This document shows positions 1 through 13,747 of a stretch of DNA of 64,000 bases, in pieces. This DNA is from Ifrita kowaldi (lineage: Eukaryota; Chordata; Aves; Passeriformes; Cinclosomatidae). Below the pieces are notes generated by a model. That model was not told the origin of the DNA, searched no databases, and saw only the letters and a list, made by a program, of their open reading frames with translations. Each line of letters opens with the position of its first letter. The stretch's first letter is position 1. The DNA lies in contig VZRS01004409.1 in assembly GCA_013398055.1 (NCBI GenBank), positions 2,785 to 66,784 on the forward strand, given 5' to 3'. Made by a program: the position numbers and the translations under genes.

Positions 1-2424
1 GATTCCTATAGGCAAGAATTTTTGTTTTTTTTTTTTTTTTGCACCATCCTGTTAAGAGCTTTTGCTTTCAGTTTCTCAGCTCATCCTGAATTTTGTTGCT
101 GGTTTTCATCTTGCTCTTTCATGAACTCCCATTAGCTGTATTTCCAGGATGCTGTCTGGTCTGGCTGGTGTTTCTTTAATGGTTGTTTTGCTTCAGCCTC
201 CAAAGACAATCTATGTTCTTCCCCCCACCATTGCTTCCTCTCCTCTTGCACATTATAAGTAAAAGCACTTGCAGTGTGTAGTAGAGAACCCTACTGAGCT
301 GGCAAAGGAGTGGCCTGAATGACCTAATGTCTCCTCTGTTCTCCTGCTAGCTGAGTTCAGATGTTGGCAACTATTTGACCTTTTAAAATCTAATCTGACA
401 ATACCCAGCCCTTTCCTTGTTTACCTTTGATTGCCTTACTGATTCTTGCTAAGTAAAATTTGATACACATTTGTGAGGTCTGAAATACCCTTAACCCATT
501 CTTCTCTTGCTGACAATTTTGATGGTGCTGGTTATCATCTATTTTAATCAAGATTGCTGAATACTATTATTAGAATAGCTACATTTCAAAAGCAAAGCCT
601 GTCTTCATACTGAAAGTTAAAGAAATTGCATGCCAGCCACCTAAAATCACAGCATGGATTTTGGCTTGCTAAGAAAACACATCTGTTGAGAGCTCTTTTG
701 TGCCTATTTCAGGCTGTTGTTGATTTTTAATAATATATAATTGTTATGTAAATAACTTTAGATAAAAGTTAAGCATCTGTTCAGAACCGCATTTATAAAA
801 TCAGGCAAGAAATACATTTGCACAGCCCAATATATTGGAGTTAGCATCCAGGGCTGAGACTCCTGGATAATGTAGTAGCTCAAGAAGTGTTGGCCATTTT
901 CAAACCAGGAATGCTGCTTTGTGTAAATAGATTATTTTTTTGAGCATAGATGTCTTTACACGAGGGAGGGACAGACTATCCTGCAATTGCATCTTGAAAG
1001 ATATTTGAGATCCCTTGCATTTTACACATTTCATTGTGCATTTTACCTGCTCAGTGGAGTGTTTCACTTAAAGCATTTGAATCAGCCTTCTCATGTGCTT
1101 CTGAAATTACTTTTGAAAGCTGGCATCTCATGTTTGAAGATACTCAACATACTTCCAGTTTTTCATCTTAGTGGTTAGTCTGTACCAATATGATTACTCC
1201 AAGAATGGTCAAATTAAGTGACATTTAAGCTAAAATCAGGAGACACCATGTGAAGTGTAGGATGGGAGTAATTTGTCATAGTGAAGTATTCATTTTGTCA
1301 CCTGAAACTGCAGAAAATCCATGTTTGCCAGAACTCTAGGGCGGATGAGATTTTTTTGTTTGTTTGTTTACACCAAGAATTGTGGTAATTCTGGATATTC
1401 CTGTTTTGCTGAGCTCTTTGTTTTCCTGTAGTATAACAATGGATGGACCAGTTTCAAGATTCACTTTACAGCAACTCTTCATTAAAATCCCAATTGCTAA
1501 ATCAACTGCTTAACATAACTGTCTAAACTGTAATATTTATGGTAAGTAGCTGTATTTGTAGATGTTTCCTACTTGGCATTGGAGAATGACTCAAAAAGCA
1601 TGAATGTATTAGGTCACTGGTGTGAAGGCAGTTTATGAAATCCTAGCAGGAAAATTCATAAATAGTGGCTTCGTCAGACGTGTGAACTTTTGCACCTGGC
1701 TGTATATCTGGGTTTATCAGTGAGCTGTTTACTGACCTTGTGTGTATTCTTCAGCTTTTATTTGCGGACTGTAACTCTTCAAACTATTTATTAAATAAAC
1801 GTGGGAGGAGAAACAACTTTCTGTTTGTTGTTCTGTCCCTAGTATCCATTCTCATGGCTATGGGGAGTGGGGAAGGGTTAAATGAGGTTTCAGTGTCAGA
1901 ATTAGTTAAATCTCCTGCTGGCTTTTCTATAGATTTCTCCCGTGGCAGCTGAAATGAGCTCAGTCTGTGATATTTTATTTCAATACTGCTGAGCAGTTCT
2001 GAGTATCAGAAACAGAATGGACTCACTGTACTATTTTGTGTTTGCTGCTGTTGGTTGTCAGAGCTGTGGGCAGCAGCAAAATAAAGGCATGGCCTATTGA
2101 GTGTGTGGCTGCATAAGCGGCTTAATTGGTCTAAGCTTCTGCTGCTGCCTGAAAACACGAGTTCTTCCTTTTCCACTCCATCCTTGCTGGATTTTGCATT
2201 TTGACTGCTTCCCTGGTGTTCTGCAGTCAACTGCACCAGGGAGCGATGTGTTTTATTTTAAAACAAGCAAGAAAGTGAGAAGGTGAACAAACTCATCTTT
2301 TATAGAAAGGCCGCTTATGGTGAGCTGTAAAGAAGTGCCCAACTACAAGCTCATCAGATCTGCAGTTCTCAAAAATGGAAGTATCAGAGCACTTTCACTA
2401 TGGCTGTTTGTTAGGAACTCTTGG

Positions 2425-2662
2425 CAAAGGTTTGATCAAAGTTTTCCTCTCAATATAAGAAAGAAATTTTTTACAGTGAGATCAATCATTCACTGGAACA
2501 CCCTCCCCAAGAGCATGGTGGAGTCCCCATAACTAGAGGGGGTTTTTTTGCAATTGGGCAGGGTGCTGGATGAACTCATCAGGGCTTCCTTCCCACAAAA
2601 AGTTGGACCAGACAATCTTTTGACGTTCCTTCCAACCTGGGCTGCTCTATGGTTCTACAAAG
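2425..2662 (+). repeat. CR1 LINE 3'-end fragment, diverged
   Basis: The sequence carries the typical CR1 3' end in sense orientation. The phrase 'aatataagaaagaaat' and a following 'ttacagtgag' correspond to the conserved peptide IRKKFFTVR. This leads into an 'aacaccctccccaagagcatgg' type segment, a 'ggtgctggatgaactcatcag' type segment and the terminal 'ttccttccaacctgggctg'. It is much more diverged than the copy at 35.8 kb and has a T-run insertion near 2542, so it is old. It has no coding capacity. Confidence 0.75.
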
Positions 2663-5600
2663 CTTTTTGTGTACACCAGAAATACAAAAGGTGGAGATGC
2701 ACCTGCTGATGGACAGCATGTCTCCAATGACTTCTGCAGCGTATAATGTGTGTGAATGAATTACGATACCTAAAAAATATCAGTGGTGTATTTTTTGCAT
2801 TAGAAGACTCCTCCACGTTTTCTGTATGCTGGAGTAGGTGTTCAGCTTTGTGGGGGAATAGGGGAATACCCTTTTAAATCTTCCAAGAACAAAATGTTAG
2901 ACGTTAGATTCTGTAGAGGATCTGTCAGTTATGAATGAAGTTTTCAAGAGCTAACTTCATTTTAATTCTGTGTATGCTTTTGACACAGCTAAGATAAATT
3001 ACATCTTCAAATACAGTTAATTGCACACACAAATTGGACACATTCATTTGGCATGTGAATTTTAGGAACTTCAATATGAACATACGCTGAATTGTTTTTG
3101 TTACGTGCAATTTGCGCTTCTTACTCAGGCAGAATGGGTGTTGTACTCTGTCACTTCATAAGGAGTAGAAGATCAGCTGTAGAATTATTGTTTTAGTTTT
3201 GGGAGCTGTTCTAGTGTTTTTACAGTGCTTGAAAGTACAAAAAATTCTTTATAAGTATGACCTGATACTGGTAGGTGTGGATTTATGCTGCATGATTGAT
3301 CAGTTGTGACTTGGAGCTTTACTGTGATCCTTATTTCTTCATAAATGACTGTTTGAATTAGATGTTAGTTCCTCTTCAGTGTTTTCTCCAGTTATGATGT
3401 TCAGAATGCCTCAATCCTCTAGACCAGTGTGCTCCCTTTAGGAAAACTTCCATGAATTTAAGGTTTTCTACTGCTCCATAGAAGTCAATTGGAAGGGACC
3501 GTGAATAAAACTGTTGGACTAGAGGTCACAAGGGATGCAAAACTAGCTCCCTGAGAGGTTGACTTTGGTGGGAGATACAGTCTGGAAAGTTCATATTTCC
3601 TTTCTGTGGCTGTCCTGGAGAGCAGAGGGGCAGAGTTGGAGGGAGGTCAGTGGGTGAGGGACAAAGCTGAAGTGCAGAGCACAGAACTGCATCAGCCACA
3701 TCAGGGGGCTGATTCCCAGGAAAGGGTGGGTGGCAGTGGCCAGAAAGGAGGAGAAATTGACTCTTCTTCAAGGCTGAAGCCAAAACCTCATGTTTTACTA
3801 TACCCCAAGGGTGTAAATGAGCTGGAGTACTTTTGTGTGTAGGTTTGTTCAAGTCCTACTCAGAAAAAAATTAAGTGCAACGCAGTAAAATAATGGGTAC
3901 AGCTTCATGTATTTGGAAATTCAGGTGAAGGTGATGTGAGGAATAATGGATGTGGGTGTTGAGAGAGGGAAGTAAAAGTATTTAGTATTTAGAACTTACT
4001 TTTTTTTTTTTTCCTGGTTAGTAGGGCTTTTTATCCTTCTGTTTTACTGCAGCTGCTCTGTGGATTCTTGTGTACAACTTTCTGTATGCTCTCTTTATGC
4101 AATTCCCCAGTGTGACAGAAAACTTAATAAAATCTCTAAAGGAGTTGTGCCTCATTATCTTTTGCCTAGTTACCATATAATTCAATAAGATGAAATATGT
4201 GTTTATGACTCTTTCATAACTTCTCTGCAATTTGATTTTTGGTTGACTGGAAAATCCCATTAAAACATGCTCTGAAATGTTGTCATATATGCATTGCTTC
4301 AGGGGAGGATAGGCAGGGTGGAAATTTATATTAAAGCATGCTGACAGTGCATAAATACTTGGAAGAGAAGGCTTTGTTTGCACATTTCTCTAGCTTAGTT
4401 TAGCACTTCACAAAGGAACTACTTTTTATTGGTTTGGGATTAATTTTTCTAAATTAAGTGGGGTGTTAGACATTGGCCTACAAAACAAGTGCTAAATGCA
4501 GTTGCTGTACAGGGCAGAATGTTGCCGCATCACAGAAGAACAAAATAAACTTCATGAAGTAGTAGTCTTACGTTTGCTATAAAATTATTGCATGCAAAAT
4601 AAAGGTGCCAATGTGAAATTATCCGGGTTCCTTTTTACTGCAAAAATGCGCATTCTGAGATCTAGGATCTTTCTGGATTTTTTTAATAGCTACTTGAAAA
4701 ATACTGGTAGTTTAGAGGGGAACTGATTTTTAAAAGTAGCTATTGCTGCTTGCTTTTCACAATATTGTAATAATTCCAAGAAAAACTTCGGTGAGTTGAG
4801 GAAAACCTTTTTCAAATGCATGGAATTGTCAGGTCTCTCTTTTGCTGTGAAAAGAGCAGACTTGAGTAATGGATTCAGATTAATGCAGTTGGAGGCTGAA
4901 TCTTGTACAGCCAGTTTGTGTTATTGGAAAATCTGTAAAGGTATTATTTGTGACACTTGGGTCACGGTTTTGCTTTATAAGCTGTGTTGGGGAAGAAAGT
5001 ATCTGTAAGAGTTTCAGAGCAGGATAAGTGGTACATTGTTAGCTTTGATCTTGTGACCTTTTCTGAGCGGACAAACACTGTACCTGCAATGACATTACAT
5101 TTTTGTGAATGGACTGTGCCCAGAGAGTGTTCTTTGGCCCTTCTCTCTCGTGTCTGGAGAGGTATGATCTAAACTAAAGGTAGTACTCTTTACTTTTTTT
5201 TTTCCTTCCCTACCTAACCCATACTTGCTTTTAAAAGGTAGAAAACACTGTTGTACTCTACTTTCTGTTTATCCTGAATGCTTTGATGCATTGATTTGGG
5301 AGACCAGAGGCAATGTAAAAGGGTGATTGTAGGTAGGGAGTAGGATCTTTAAAGAGACCACTTGCTGTCTATCAACTCAATTTCTGGTTGTGTCATGGTA
5401 TTATGTGCTGATATTTGCTCCCCTGGTCCTAATCCAGTTTTAAACCTCTTTGGAGAGGAACTGGATGTAGTTACCCATTCCATACTGGGCACTGGACTCC
5501 TTCTCTCCTTTCACAGCCAGGTAGTTACCAATAAAAGCTACATCTGAAGAATTGTGTTCCAGTAATCACCAAATCTCACCCTCACTTATTGATTTCCTTT

Positions 5601-7123
5601 TTATTTGTTTTCATCTATTTCTGCTTTTGTCCTGAATAGCATCCTATGGCAGCAAGTTCCATGAAATATACACTACGTGAAATTTCAGGTCCTTTGATTT
5701 ATTTACATCTGTGTAACCTGAGGTCAGTGGATACCCTCCAGTTTCTCATGTGAGGGGTAATGGTTGGCTGCAATGTGTTGCATGTGTTACAGTTAGATCA
5801 GCTGAATGTCTGCCTTCTCCGAACTGAGAGGTTTGTTGTACACTGATGATTTAAACACAAAGGATATTTTTCTTCTTTCCAAATAAATAGCAACATGTAA
5901 TTTTCAATCCATATACAATTCACTTCAGCTGAAGTTGAAAGCTGCTGGCTATTCCTCAGTTTGTTGTCTGTAAAGCATCAGGAGATGGTCTGAACTACAA
6001 AATCATGTTAGCTTGTTCGTAATCTGCAGAACAGATGCAAATGTTTCATTTGTATGAAAACAGGGACAGAATAGGGGAGGAAAACAAAAGGAGTGCACAT
6101 TCAAAGCTCCTAATTTAGGGAAGCTGTGAGTGCAAACATGCTATAAAGAAAACATTCTGCAGCATTCTGATACTGTAGATGTGGGTTCATTTGGGTTTTT
6201 CATGTAGGTTTTTTTCTTAAAAAGTGCTAGCAGGTCCATTGATTATTTTATCTTAGTATAAATTTTAAAAAATACATGACAGATATTCAATAAGCAGCTG
6301 TCCCTTTACTAGTATAACAGGATTTTATCAATACATTATTTAACACTTCACCCACCTGTAAATGTGTAGCAAAGGGATTGTGTACTTTCTCTGGCTTATT
6401 ATGTATTGACTTTGTGTGTTACTTTATGATTTTAGAAGCTGGTAACACTTTGGAGAGGAAGTTATTGAAAATATCAGTAATGGTGATCTTAAACGGTATG
6501 TTAATTTTCTGTAAGTGCCAATTTCCAGTCCTTAGGGGTGTGTGGCAAGAAGGTGCTTTTTTTGTTTGGGGAGGTGAGGGCTGGCTCGGTTGTCTCATAG
6601 TTCCTGGGTTAGCTGTCTCTCTGTGTCTCTTTTTCTGGTCTTTCTGAGAAACCACTCCAGTATTTCAGGTTTTTAGCCTTAGACTGGGCCCTGTGGTGTC
6701 CTGTGTATTAGCAGTATTTAATTTCCATGCCAAGAACGTAACTTTTGAAGACCTGAAACAAGCACATAGACTGCTTCAGAAATCTCTTTGACCGTGGTGA
6801 GATTTTTTATTTTCAAGAGGTTTTCTTGTTTGGTTTGTTTTTCAGTTTGAGGGAGAGCCTCACATTACCTTTGTTTTTGTCAACTTATTTATCAGAGTAA
6901 TTTTGTAGCTTCACAGAAAGTTTTTCCCAAACATTCACTATCACCCCGTAACAACCTTTGGCTCTTTACTGAGGAATCATTTATACAGATCTTCCTTCCT
7001 CAGCTTCTTACTGCTGTGGGTGTGCTCATCCAGTGCTTTTTGGGTGTATCTGCAGTAGCATTTTGGTTCAGATTAGGAATCTCCCAATTGTCACCACATA
7101 CTGTGCTTTGGTTTGCATTGCAG

Positions 7124-7227
7124 AAACATTTCAAAACACTCAGACTGAGCTATTTTTGGATGAAGATAAACCAGAAGATAAACTCCAAGAGCTGCAGTCC
7201 CACTGCCAGACAGTGCTCAGCTCATGA
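7124..7227 (+). other. Exon-like segment, unidentified (possible terminal exon)
   Basis: A pyrimidine-rich stretch ending in a good acceptor (ttggtttgcattgcag, AG at 7122-7123) is followed by 34 open codons ending in TGA at 7225-7227. If the first two bases complete a split codon, the peptide contains TELFLDEDKPEDKLQELQS and ends HCQTVLSS. The acidic, helix-prone composition looks like protein rather than random translation. I do not recognise the family. No close poly(A) signal follows. It may be a real last exon of an upstream gene, an old remnant, or chance. Confidence 0.25.
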
Positions 7228-10200
7228 AAGCAAATTAGAGCTACTCCAAAGTAAAATTCTTGACCTGTTTTGTGTTAAGTTTTGGGTCCTCGGCACCGAC
7301 TGTTTTGCTCTACAGGTGCACTCCTTGTGCTCTGCATTCCTAGCTAATGTGGGTGTAGTCATGGATAGAGATAATTATTATGCACTTAGAGGTTATTATT
7401 CATGGCCACTGTAATTGCTTCAGATAAAGAGTCCAGCTATTCAAGCCTAAGTTACAATAGATGATATCCAAGTGGCTGACAAGTTAGATTTGTCAGCTGG
7501 CACCCAAACACTAATTAGGTCAGGGAGCACCAGATCTATAGTGAAGCTGTGTTCCTGTCTCTGTTACTTTTTCACCTTTCCCACTCTTAATTTGACTTCC
7601 TCTCAATTCCCTAACATGCTTATCCTTGTTATCCAGCTGCTACCCAAATCACAATATTCTGACATCTTGCATGTGTTGGCAGTGCTCTTTCCCTGTTCTC
7701 GTCTCTTTAACTTACTTGAGTTGCCCCCTTGCAAAGGGTGTGGAGCTGTAGCTGGTCCTGGACATGGTGTTTGCTTCCTAACTGCCCTCTTTCTGCTGGC
7801 AAAGTGGATAATGATTTCCAGCTGCCAAAGGCACTGTGACTGTTGAGATACTGCTGCAATTGGTAAACCCGTCTTCACTTCAGTGAGAGCATTAATGAGC
7901 TTTCTCTGTTCTTCTTGGTCATTGATTTTTGTGGAAAACACGTGGGAGCACAGAAGACATCTCAGTGTCAGATTTAGTTAAAAGGTACTGGGGGTGGAGC
8001 AGAATGTGGAATAGATAAGTGACCTAGTATCAGTTTTGTGTCCAAACAAAATCAGAATAAAAGCACATCTTACTGTGAAAGCTTTATTTAATTGTTCATT
8101 ATTCTTGCTTGAAAAAGGAGAGGAATTGGTTATTGTTATATCAACACTTCAATGGATTATCAAGTTAAATACTGGAAATTTGAATTCCCAAGGCATAGGA
8201 AATTGTCTAACCTATAGCAGTGTCACTACAGAAGAGTGAGGTGTCTGAAATTCTACTCTATAAGCTGCTCGGAAAAGCATGGTCTCTTGAGGATTTGTGG
8301 AATTCTGGTTTCCACACAGATGGTTATGTAAGTGTTCAGTTATGCCTCCCAGGAGCTGCCCCACATGGTCCCCAGGAGTTTTAAAGCAATGCAATCCATC
8401 TAAATTCTCCCTTTCTATAAAGAGCGTTTTTTTACTTCTCCTGCCAAATGTCCTGCTCGCCAAGATGTATCGGGAGAATGTTCTTGTTTGGTTTTGGAAG
8501 AGAGGGGAAGGAAGAGATAGCTTAGCTTGTAGCAATTCCCCCTTTGAACCTCTGGAAGTATCCAGAAAATAACCAGCCAGAATATTGTCACAGGTTAAAC
8601 AGAACAAAAAACACAGAGTGAAGAAGGGGTGATGAAGTTGAGGCAGAAGCTCAGACTCAGTCTCTGCAGCTGCAGTCCTGTCCAGCTGCAGTCATGAGGA
8701 GCTTCCTTCTCTCTGCCGACAGGGTGGTGGTGTGCCCTGTGCATGCTCATTCTGTGAGTAATGGTCTGTTTCATTTGGTTTAGGGTGCAGTGGCAGTCTG
8801 CTAAGTACAGGTTCCTCTTAGTGATCTGGTCTGTGGTTTTAGGTGCTTAAATTAATGATGATGTTTTATAATGTTGGGATCGAATAGCATGTACGAAGCA
8901 GAAGGTTTTTCAGTTCTCTGTTTTACTCTGGCCCCATGTAGTCTGAGGTGGGATAAATTTTTTGCATCCTTGTCTGATGGAGTAGTTTCCAAGGTGTTCC
9001 ATCCCTCTTTATTCCCACCAAATTCCCTGGAAAAACTTGCTGTTGCAAGCAAACTAAACTTAATAAATACAGAATTCTCCCATATCCTATGACATTTCTG
9101 TTCAGGGAAAAACCAATCTATTCTTCCAGCATTTGAATCCATGTAAATTCTTTGGTATGCTTTTCCTGGGGTGAAAGCTCTTTGGAAGTAGATAGCAATA
9201 AGTGAAATTGTAGTCTTCTGTAACATTTTTTCCAAGCATGTTAAAGACGTGTGGTGGGAGTGGGATTTTTAGGTAGGCACATAATGCATTGTGAATGAAT
9301 GGCTGTCAGATAATTAAATAGGTACACAGGAAATCAGATTGATAATGTTTGAATATTTCTTCTAAACAAACCTCCCCCAGGACTGTTTCAGTTGTTGTAT
9401 TGGTTTGGGGCTGAGGGGCTAGAACGAGGGTGTTTTATTTTGAATATCTAGTGATGTTTCAGTTAGTAGTGTCCCTGGAATGGACCTGCTTTCATAAAAA
9501 GCTCCAGAAGAAGGTAAATATTTATAACTTTAAGAAATTATATAGCTCTTTGGCTTCATGAATAGTACAGATTACAAAACTGAAGTTAACAGCTGTATCA
9601 CTTGTCAGAGTTCTGTTGCAGAATGAAAAAAAGCCTCTTCCCTCCTTGGACACTGTCATGCACATCCCTCCCCAGCTGGGAGAAGAACAGGGGGCCTTGC
9701 AGTATTTTAAGTCCCTTTTAACACAACAGGGGAGAAACTAAGTGAGGAAAAATACTGGTGCTGCTTTATATTAGCCTTATTTTCCCTTCTCTTTCTACTC
9801 CCTTCCCTTAAGGACTCGCTTTGTTCTCGATGTTCTGTATCCTTGGAACACATGACAGTGAGTGAGAACAGTGCAGGCAGTTTGTGTGCCCTCAATCAGA
9901 TCCTCTGTCCTTTAATGGTACGTGCTGCACACAAGTTGCCTTTAAACTTGGAGTCAGGAAATGTACCCAGAAGAGGTGTGTGCCTGCCGCCAAAGATGGT
10001 TATCTTAATAAATGCAACAAAATCTTGCAGAAATACTGTCTTAAGACAACAGCTTTTAATGCTGAAATTAGTTACCTTCCCAATTTAGGAGATTGCCACT
10101 GCTAGAATATAATCACCTCCTTTGGAAATGTGTATACAAATATTCTATGCTTTATGCTTATAAATAGTGTATTCAAGATTTTGGTACTTTCAGAATTGAG

Positions 10201-13200
10201 AAAAGAAATATTTATGTTAGTTGTGGAAAGAAATGTACCCCTTGGTTTGTTACTTCAATATTAGTTCCTTAAACTTTCATGGAGGATGTTTCTCCTTGGT
10301 AGGAGGCTGCAGCCCTTTCATGGTGAGCAGGGTAGTGCTAGTAAATAGCAGGGGTGGTGTTGGTGTGTCTCCTGGGCTGTCTCATGGGCTTTAAAACTCA
10401 GTGTTTCCCATTGAGTCATTACAGTTCCTACTAGAAGTGTGTGGTTCACTGTTCTGTGTTTTGTTTTTTAACCATTCTACTGACAGCCAAGCAGGCAGTC
10501 AGGAGAGATCACGTGTTGGTTGGATCTATCAGCTGCCATTAACTCAGAATTGGACACTCAGCATGGGTATAGTGCTATACAGCTGTCCATTGTGTTGTCA
10601 CATATCTAAAGTGGTGCATAACCTTACAGAAGATGGATAGAAGAGGGATTCATGAAACAACAAATACTGGTGATATTTAGGTACTGTTGGGGGTACGGGG
10701 CCTGTGTGTGTTTGTTCTTGCATTTGTGTATAGAAAAGAAAAATGTTGCTTTGACACCACAGGGCCATCGTAGGTTCCAGTAAGGTTTGTGAAGCCTTAA
10801 AAGCAGGAAACTAAGTAAAGAGTTGGGCAGAGGAATAAATGAGTCAGTAGCAAGTCAGGCTGTTCCTGTGGTGTGACCTGCCCTCTTCAGCTTTATTGGC
10901 TGGCTGATGACGGTAAAAAAGATTTTTGTGCTTTTCTTTGTTCAATCCCTTCTTCCAAGCCACCTTTGAACTATTTAGTCAGTTTGAACCAAGTGTGTCA
11001 GAGTAGAGGACTAAAGTATAATTAAACTCCTTCCCTTTAGGGGAAGGGACTGTTAATAGAGGGCAAAGACCCAAGCAGTTCCTGTGCAGTGGGAGTGTTT
11101 GTTCCATGTGTGAAATGTCCATGCAGAGGCAGGGCAGCCATTGTCCATGTCCTCAATCAACCTCTGGCCCTGTAGGTTTTTGAGTGTCATAGCAGGAAGC
11201 TGTGAGTTGTGGGAACTTGGATATGAAGGAGTTTGAGAGGAAAGTCAGGACAGCATAGAAAGATACATTTGTTGGAGAATGGGCATAAGTAGTTCCAGGG
11301 AACTCTAAATACTTGTAATTGCTGTAACAATCTAATGTGGATTGATGAAGGGAAGTTTCTGCACTACAGCCACTGACTGAAAAGCTGTATTTGATATTTC
11401 CTAGAGAAGTTCATACTGTTTCTTTCTGTGGGTAGAGGAGGTAAAGAGAAACGTAATTTGTGTTTTGCAGCCACTTCAGCAAATCTTTCTTTTATCACTA
11501 GCTCCTAATATAATTGCCTTTGAAGAAATTCAAAGATGGTTTGCCTTCTGTGTTTTCTTTTTTCTCCTCCTTCACGTGTTTTCCCCAGTTTCCCAATCTG
11601 TGTATGTCAGTGCTGTGATGTTGATTCCCAGAGAACATGACATGCCAAGTACCTAGTGCCAGGTGCCAAGGCAGAAGCAGTGACTTGCTCTGCTTCTGGT
11701 GGAAAACATCCCATAGCAAGGGGGAGGCACTAAGTCCCCTTTTTCCCAACACAGTTCCAAGTAGGCAGAGCCATCAGAGGGGTTGTGAGTCATGGATGTG
11801 GATGCCTATGTTCTGTTTTGGGGGTTTTTTTGGTTGGTTTTTTTTTGAATGTTGTAGAAATCCACACCCAAGTTTTGTTAAAAGGGTGAAACATTAAAGA
11901 CTAACTGAAATTTCTGGCAAAGAAAATGACTGCATTTGAGAGGGGAAGCATAGGAAGGTATGTTTAATTCACTGCATTGCTGCCACTTAACAGAGCAAGG
12001 GAGCACTCCTGGGTGCTGCCTCTTCTGTTGATGTGTGTTTATTTGGGGTGCTGTTGCTAAACCAGTTATCTGAAACTGGAAGGTAATAAATGGGAAAAAA
12101 AATAATGATGTAATAGATGAAGAGAATAGTTAGACCACTAGCCAAATCTTTTGTGACCTGTTTATTTTAATAAGTTTAGCAATTTCTTCATCACAGATAT
12201 TTGGGCTGTGACAATGTGACTAATCATTAAATGACATTAATTTTATTTTTATTCAAGAAGCAAAGGGCAAAGGTCATTTGTTTTGGCATAGAGTAATCTG
12301 CTAAGAAAACTTCTGGTAATTAAAAGAGGTTTTATATATATTCTGAAAAAAAAATTAAGCCCTCTGCTTCTCTCAACCTAAAATACTTAGTAGCAACAGG
12401 CTAAACACTATGGTGGTGAGATTTGAGTGCCATAATGTCTGCTGTTTACTCACATATATTTGCCTTTACAGAGATTTGATGAACTTGCTTTAAAATCAGT
12501 TTGTTCCTTTATCCTACATCTTGTAGTGCCAATCCTACAGTTTTGTTGGCAGGCTGGGATGTTTTCATGGAGCACCATTCACCTCAGCAGTCCCTACAAA
12601 TACTGCAGTCTGCTGTTGCATGACGAGTTATGGTGTTGGGCAGGCCAGGCTGGAAACATTAACTTTCCCTCTTTGTTTATTACAACAGCCATGGCCAACC
12701 TTTTTTACAGAAAGGTTATGAGGGTTTGGATTTATGGAAAGTGAGGACATCTGGGTGGTGTGATATGTTGATGTGTAACCTGGCCTTTGAAGACTGGTGC
12801 AAACCCTTAGGAGTAGGTAATTTGTTAATAAAAATCCCTTTACCTCGTGGTGTTCTACTAACTTGGTTAGGCAGTTGCTCTTACTTTGCTGAAAGCTTTT
12901 ATTTTCCTAGCTTTTCCCATACCAATAAAGACTCCAAGGAGCTGCACCACTCTTGCTGCCTCCAGATGCAGTTCTTGTTGGCTCTCTGCCTGGTGGGTGC
13001 AATGAGCTTCAGGCACTTTCTTGACTGAGAGCATCTCCTGTCTGTTCTCTTTCCAAGATGAGGTAGAAAGTACATGTAAGTTCTTGTACGGCAGGTTGGG
13101 ATCCTCTCATGTAGTGCAAGTTCCTTTGCTAAATCACAGGTCTTGTTCTGCCCTTGAACTTTATGCAGGCATCCTGTTTTAATCAGTAGCTGACTCTGAA

Positions 13201-13697
13201 TGAATTTCCATGTGTTCATTCTAAATTCAAAAAATCTGATCTATAGACTAATGATAATGAGTTGACTTGATGATCTCTGCAGAGTGAATTTAAGTCTCAG
13301 TTAAGGTATAAGTAATTACAGTGGAGAATGTAATACCTTTCGAGTTCATTTAGGCAAAACAGGTTGCATTTTGTTTAAAATTGTACACACCCTCTTATTT
13401 TATATTAACATTTTTGTATATTCTGAATTTGAAAAGCCTTGAAAAATGTTAAACATTCACCAAATGTGAATGTTATCTTTCATATAGATAACGAGGTTAT
13501 CTTTTTCTTGGATAGTATTCCTATACTACTGAAATTAGCCTGCATGCAGTACTGGTACAACTCAAAAGAGGGATTAATCTTGATCGTGGAGTTTCGAATA
13601 CTGATGTATTTGTACCAGTGTGTGGGAATCAAGAAAAACTTGTCCAAGTTGATTGTAATTCACAAACTCAACAGGATGTTTCCTCTTTTGTTTACAG

Positions 13698-13747
13698 ACT
13701 TGGTATTTGCAAGTTCCCTGCCTTGACAGCAATCACCATGGATAGTG
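13698..13747 (+). CDS. PRRG1: PRRG1 start exon: end of 5' UTR plus first ten coding bases
   Basis: A polypyrimidine tract and acceptor (tcctcttttgtttacag, AG at 13696-13697) open this exon. The start codon is 13738-13740 in a good context (atcaccATGG). It encodes Met-Asp-Ser plus the first base of the Val codon, then meets a consensus donor, GTAAGT at 13748. The split of the fourth codon after its first base matches the phase required by the acceptor at 17959, and human PRRG1 also has Met-x-x-Val-Phe-Leu-Thr here. The bases before 13738 are untranslated. Confidence 0.85.

Larger units (their letters stand above)
1..13697. other. Sequence upstream of the PRRG1 start exon, no confirmed gene
   Basis: I see no recognisable coding exon here apart from the weak candidate at 7124-7227. 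The stretch is AT-rich with few CpGs and has no CpG island that could be the PRRG1 promoter. A T-run lies at about 22-40 and a CR1 remnant at 2425-2662. Because the exon at 13698 begins with a splice acceptor, at least one untranslated PRRG1 exon must lie upstream. It may be in this stretch, which would then be PRRG1 intron 1, or beyond the left edge. Confidence 0.6.
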
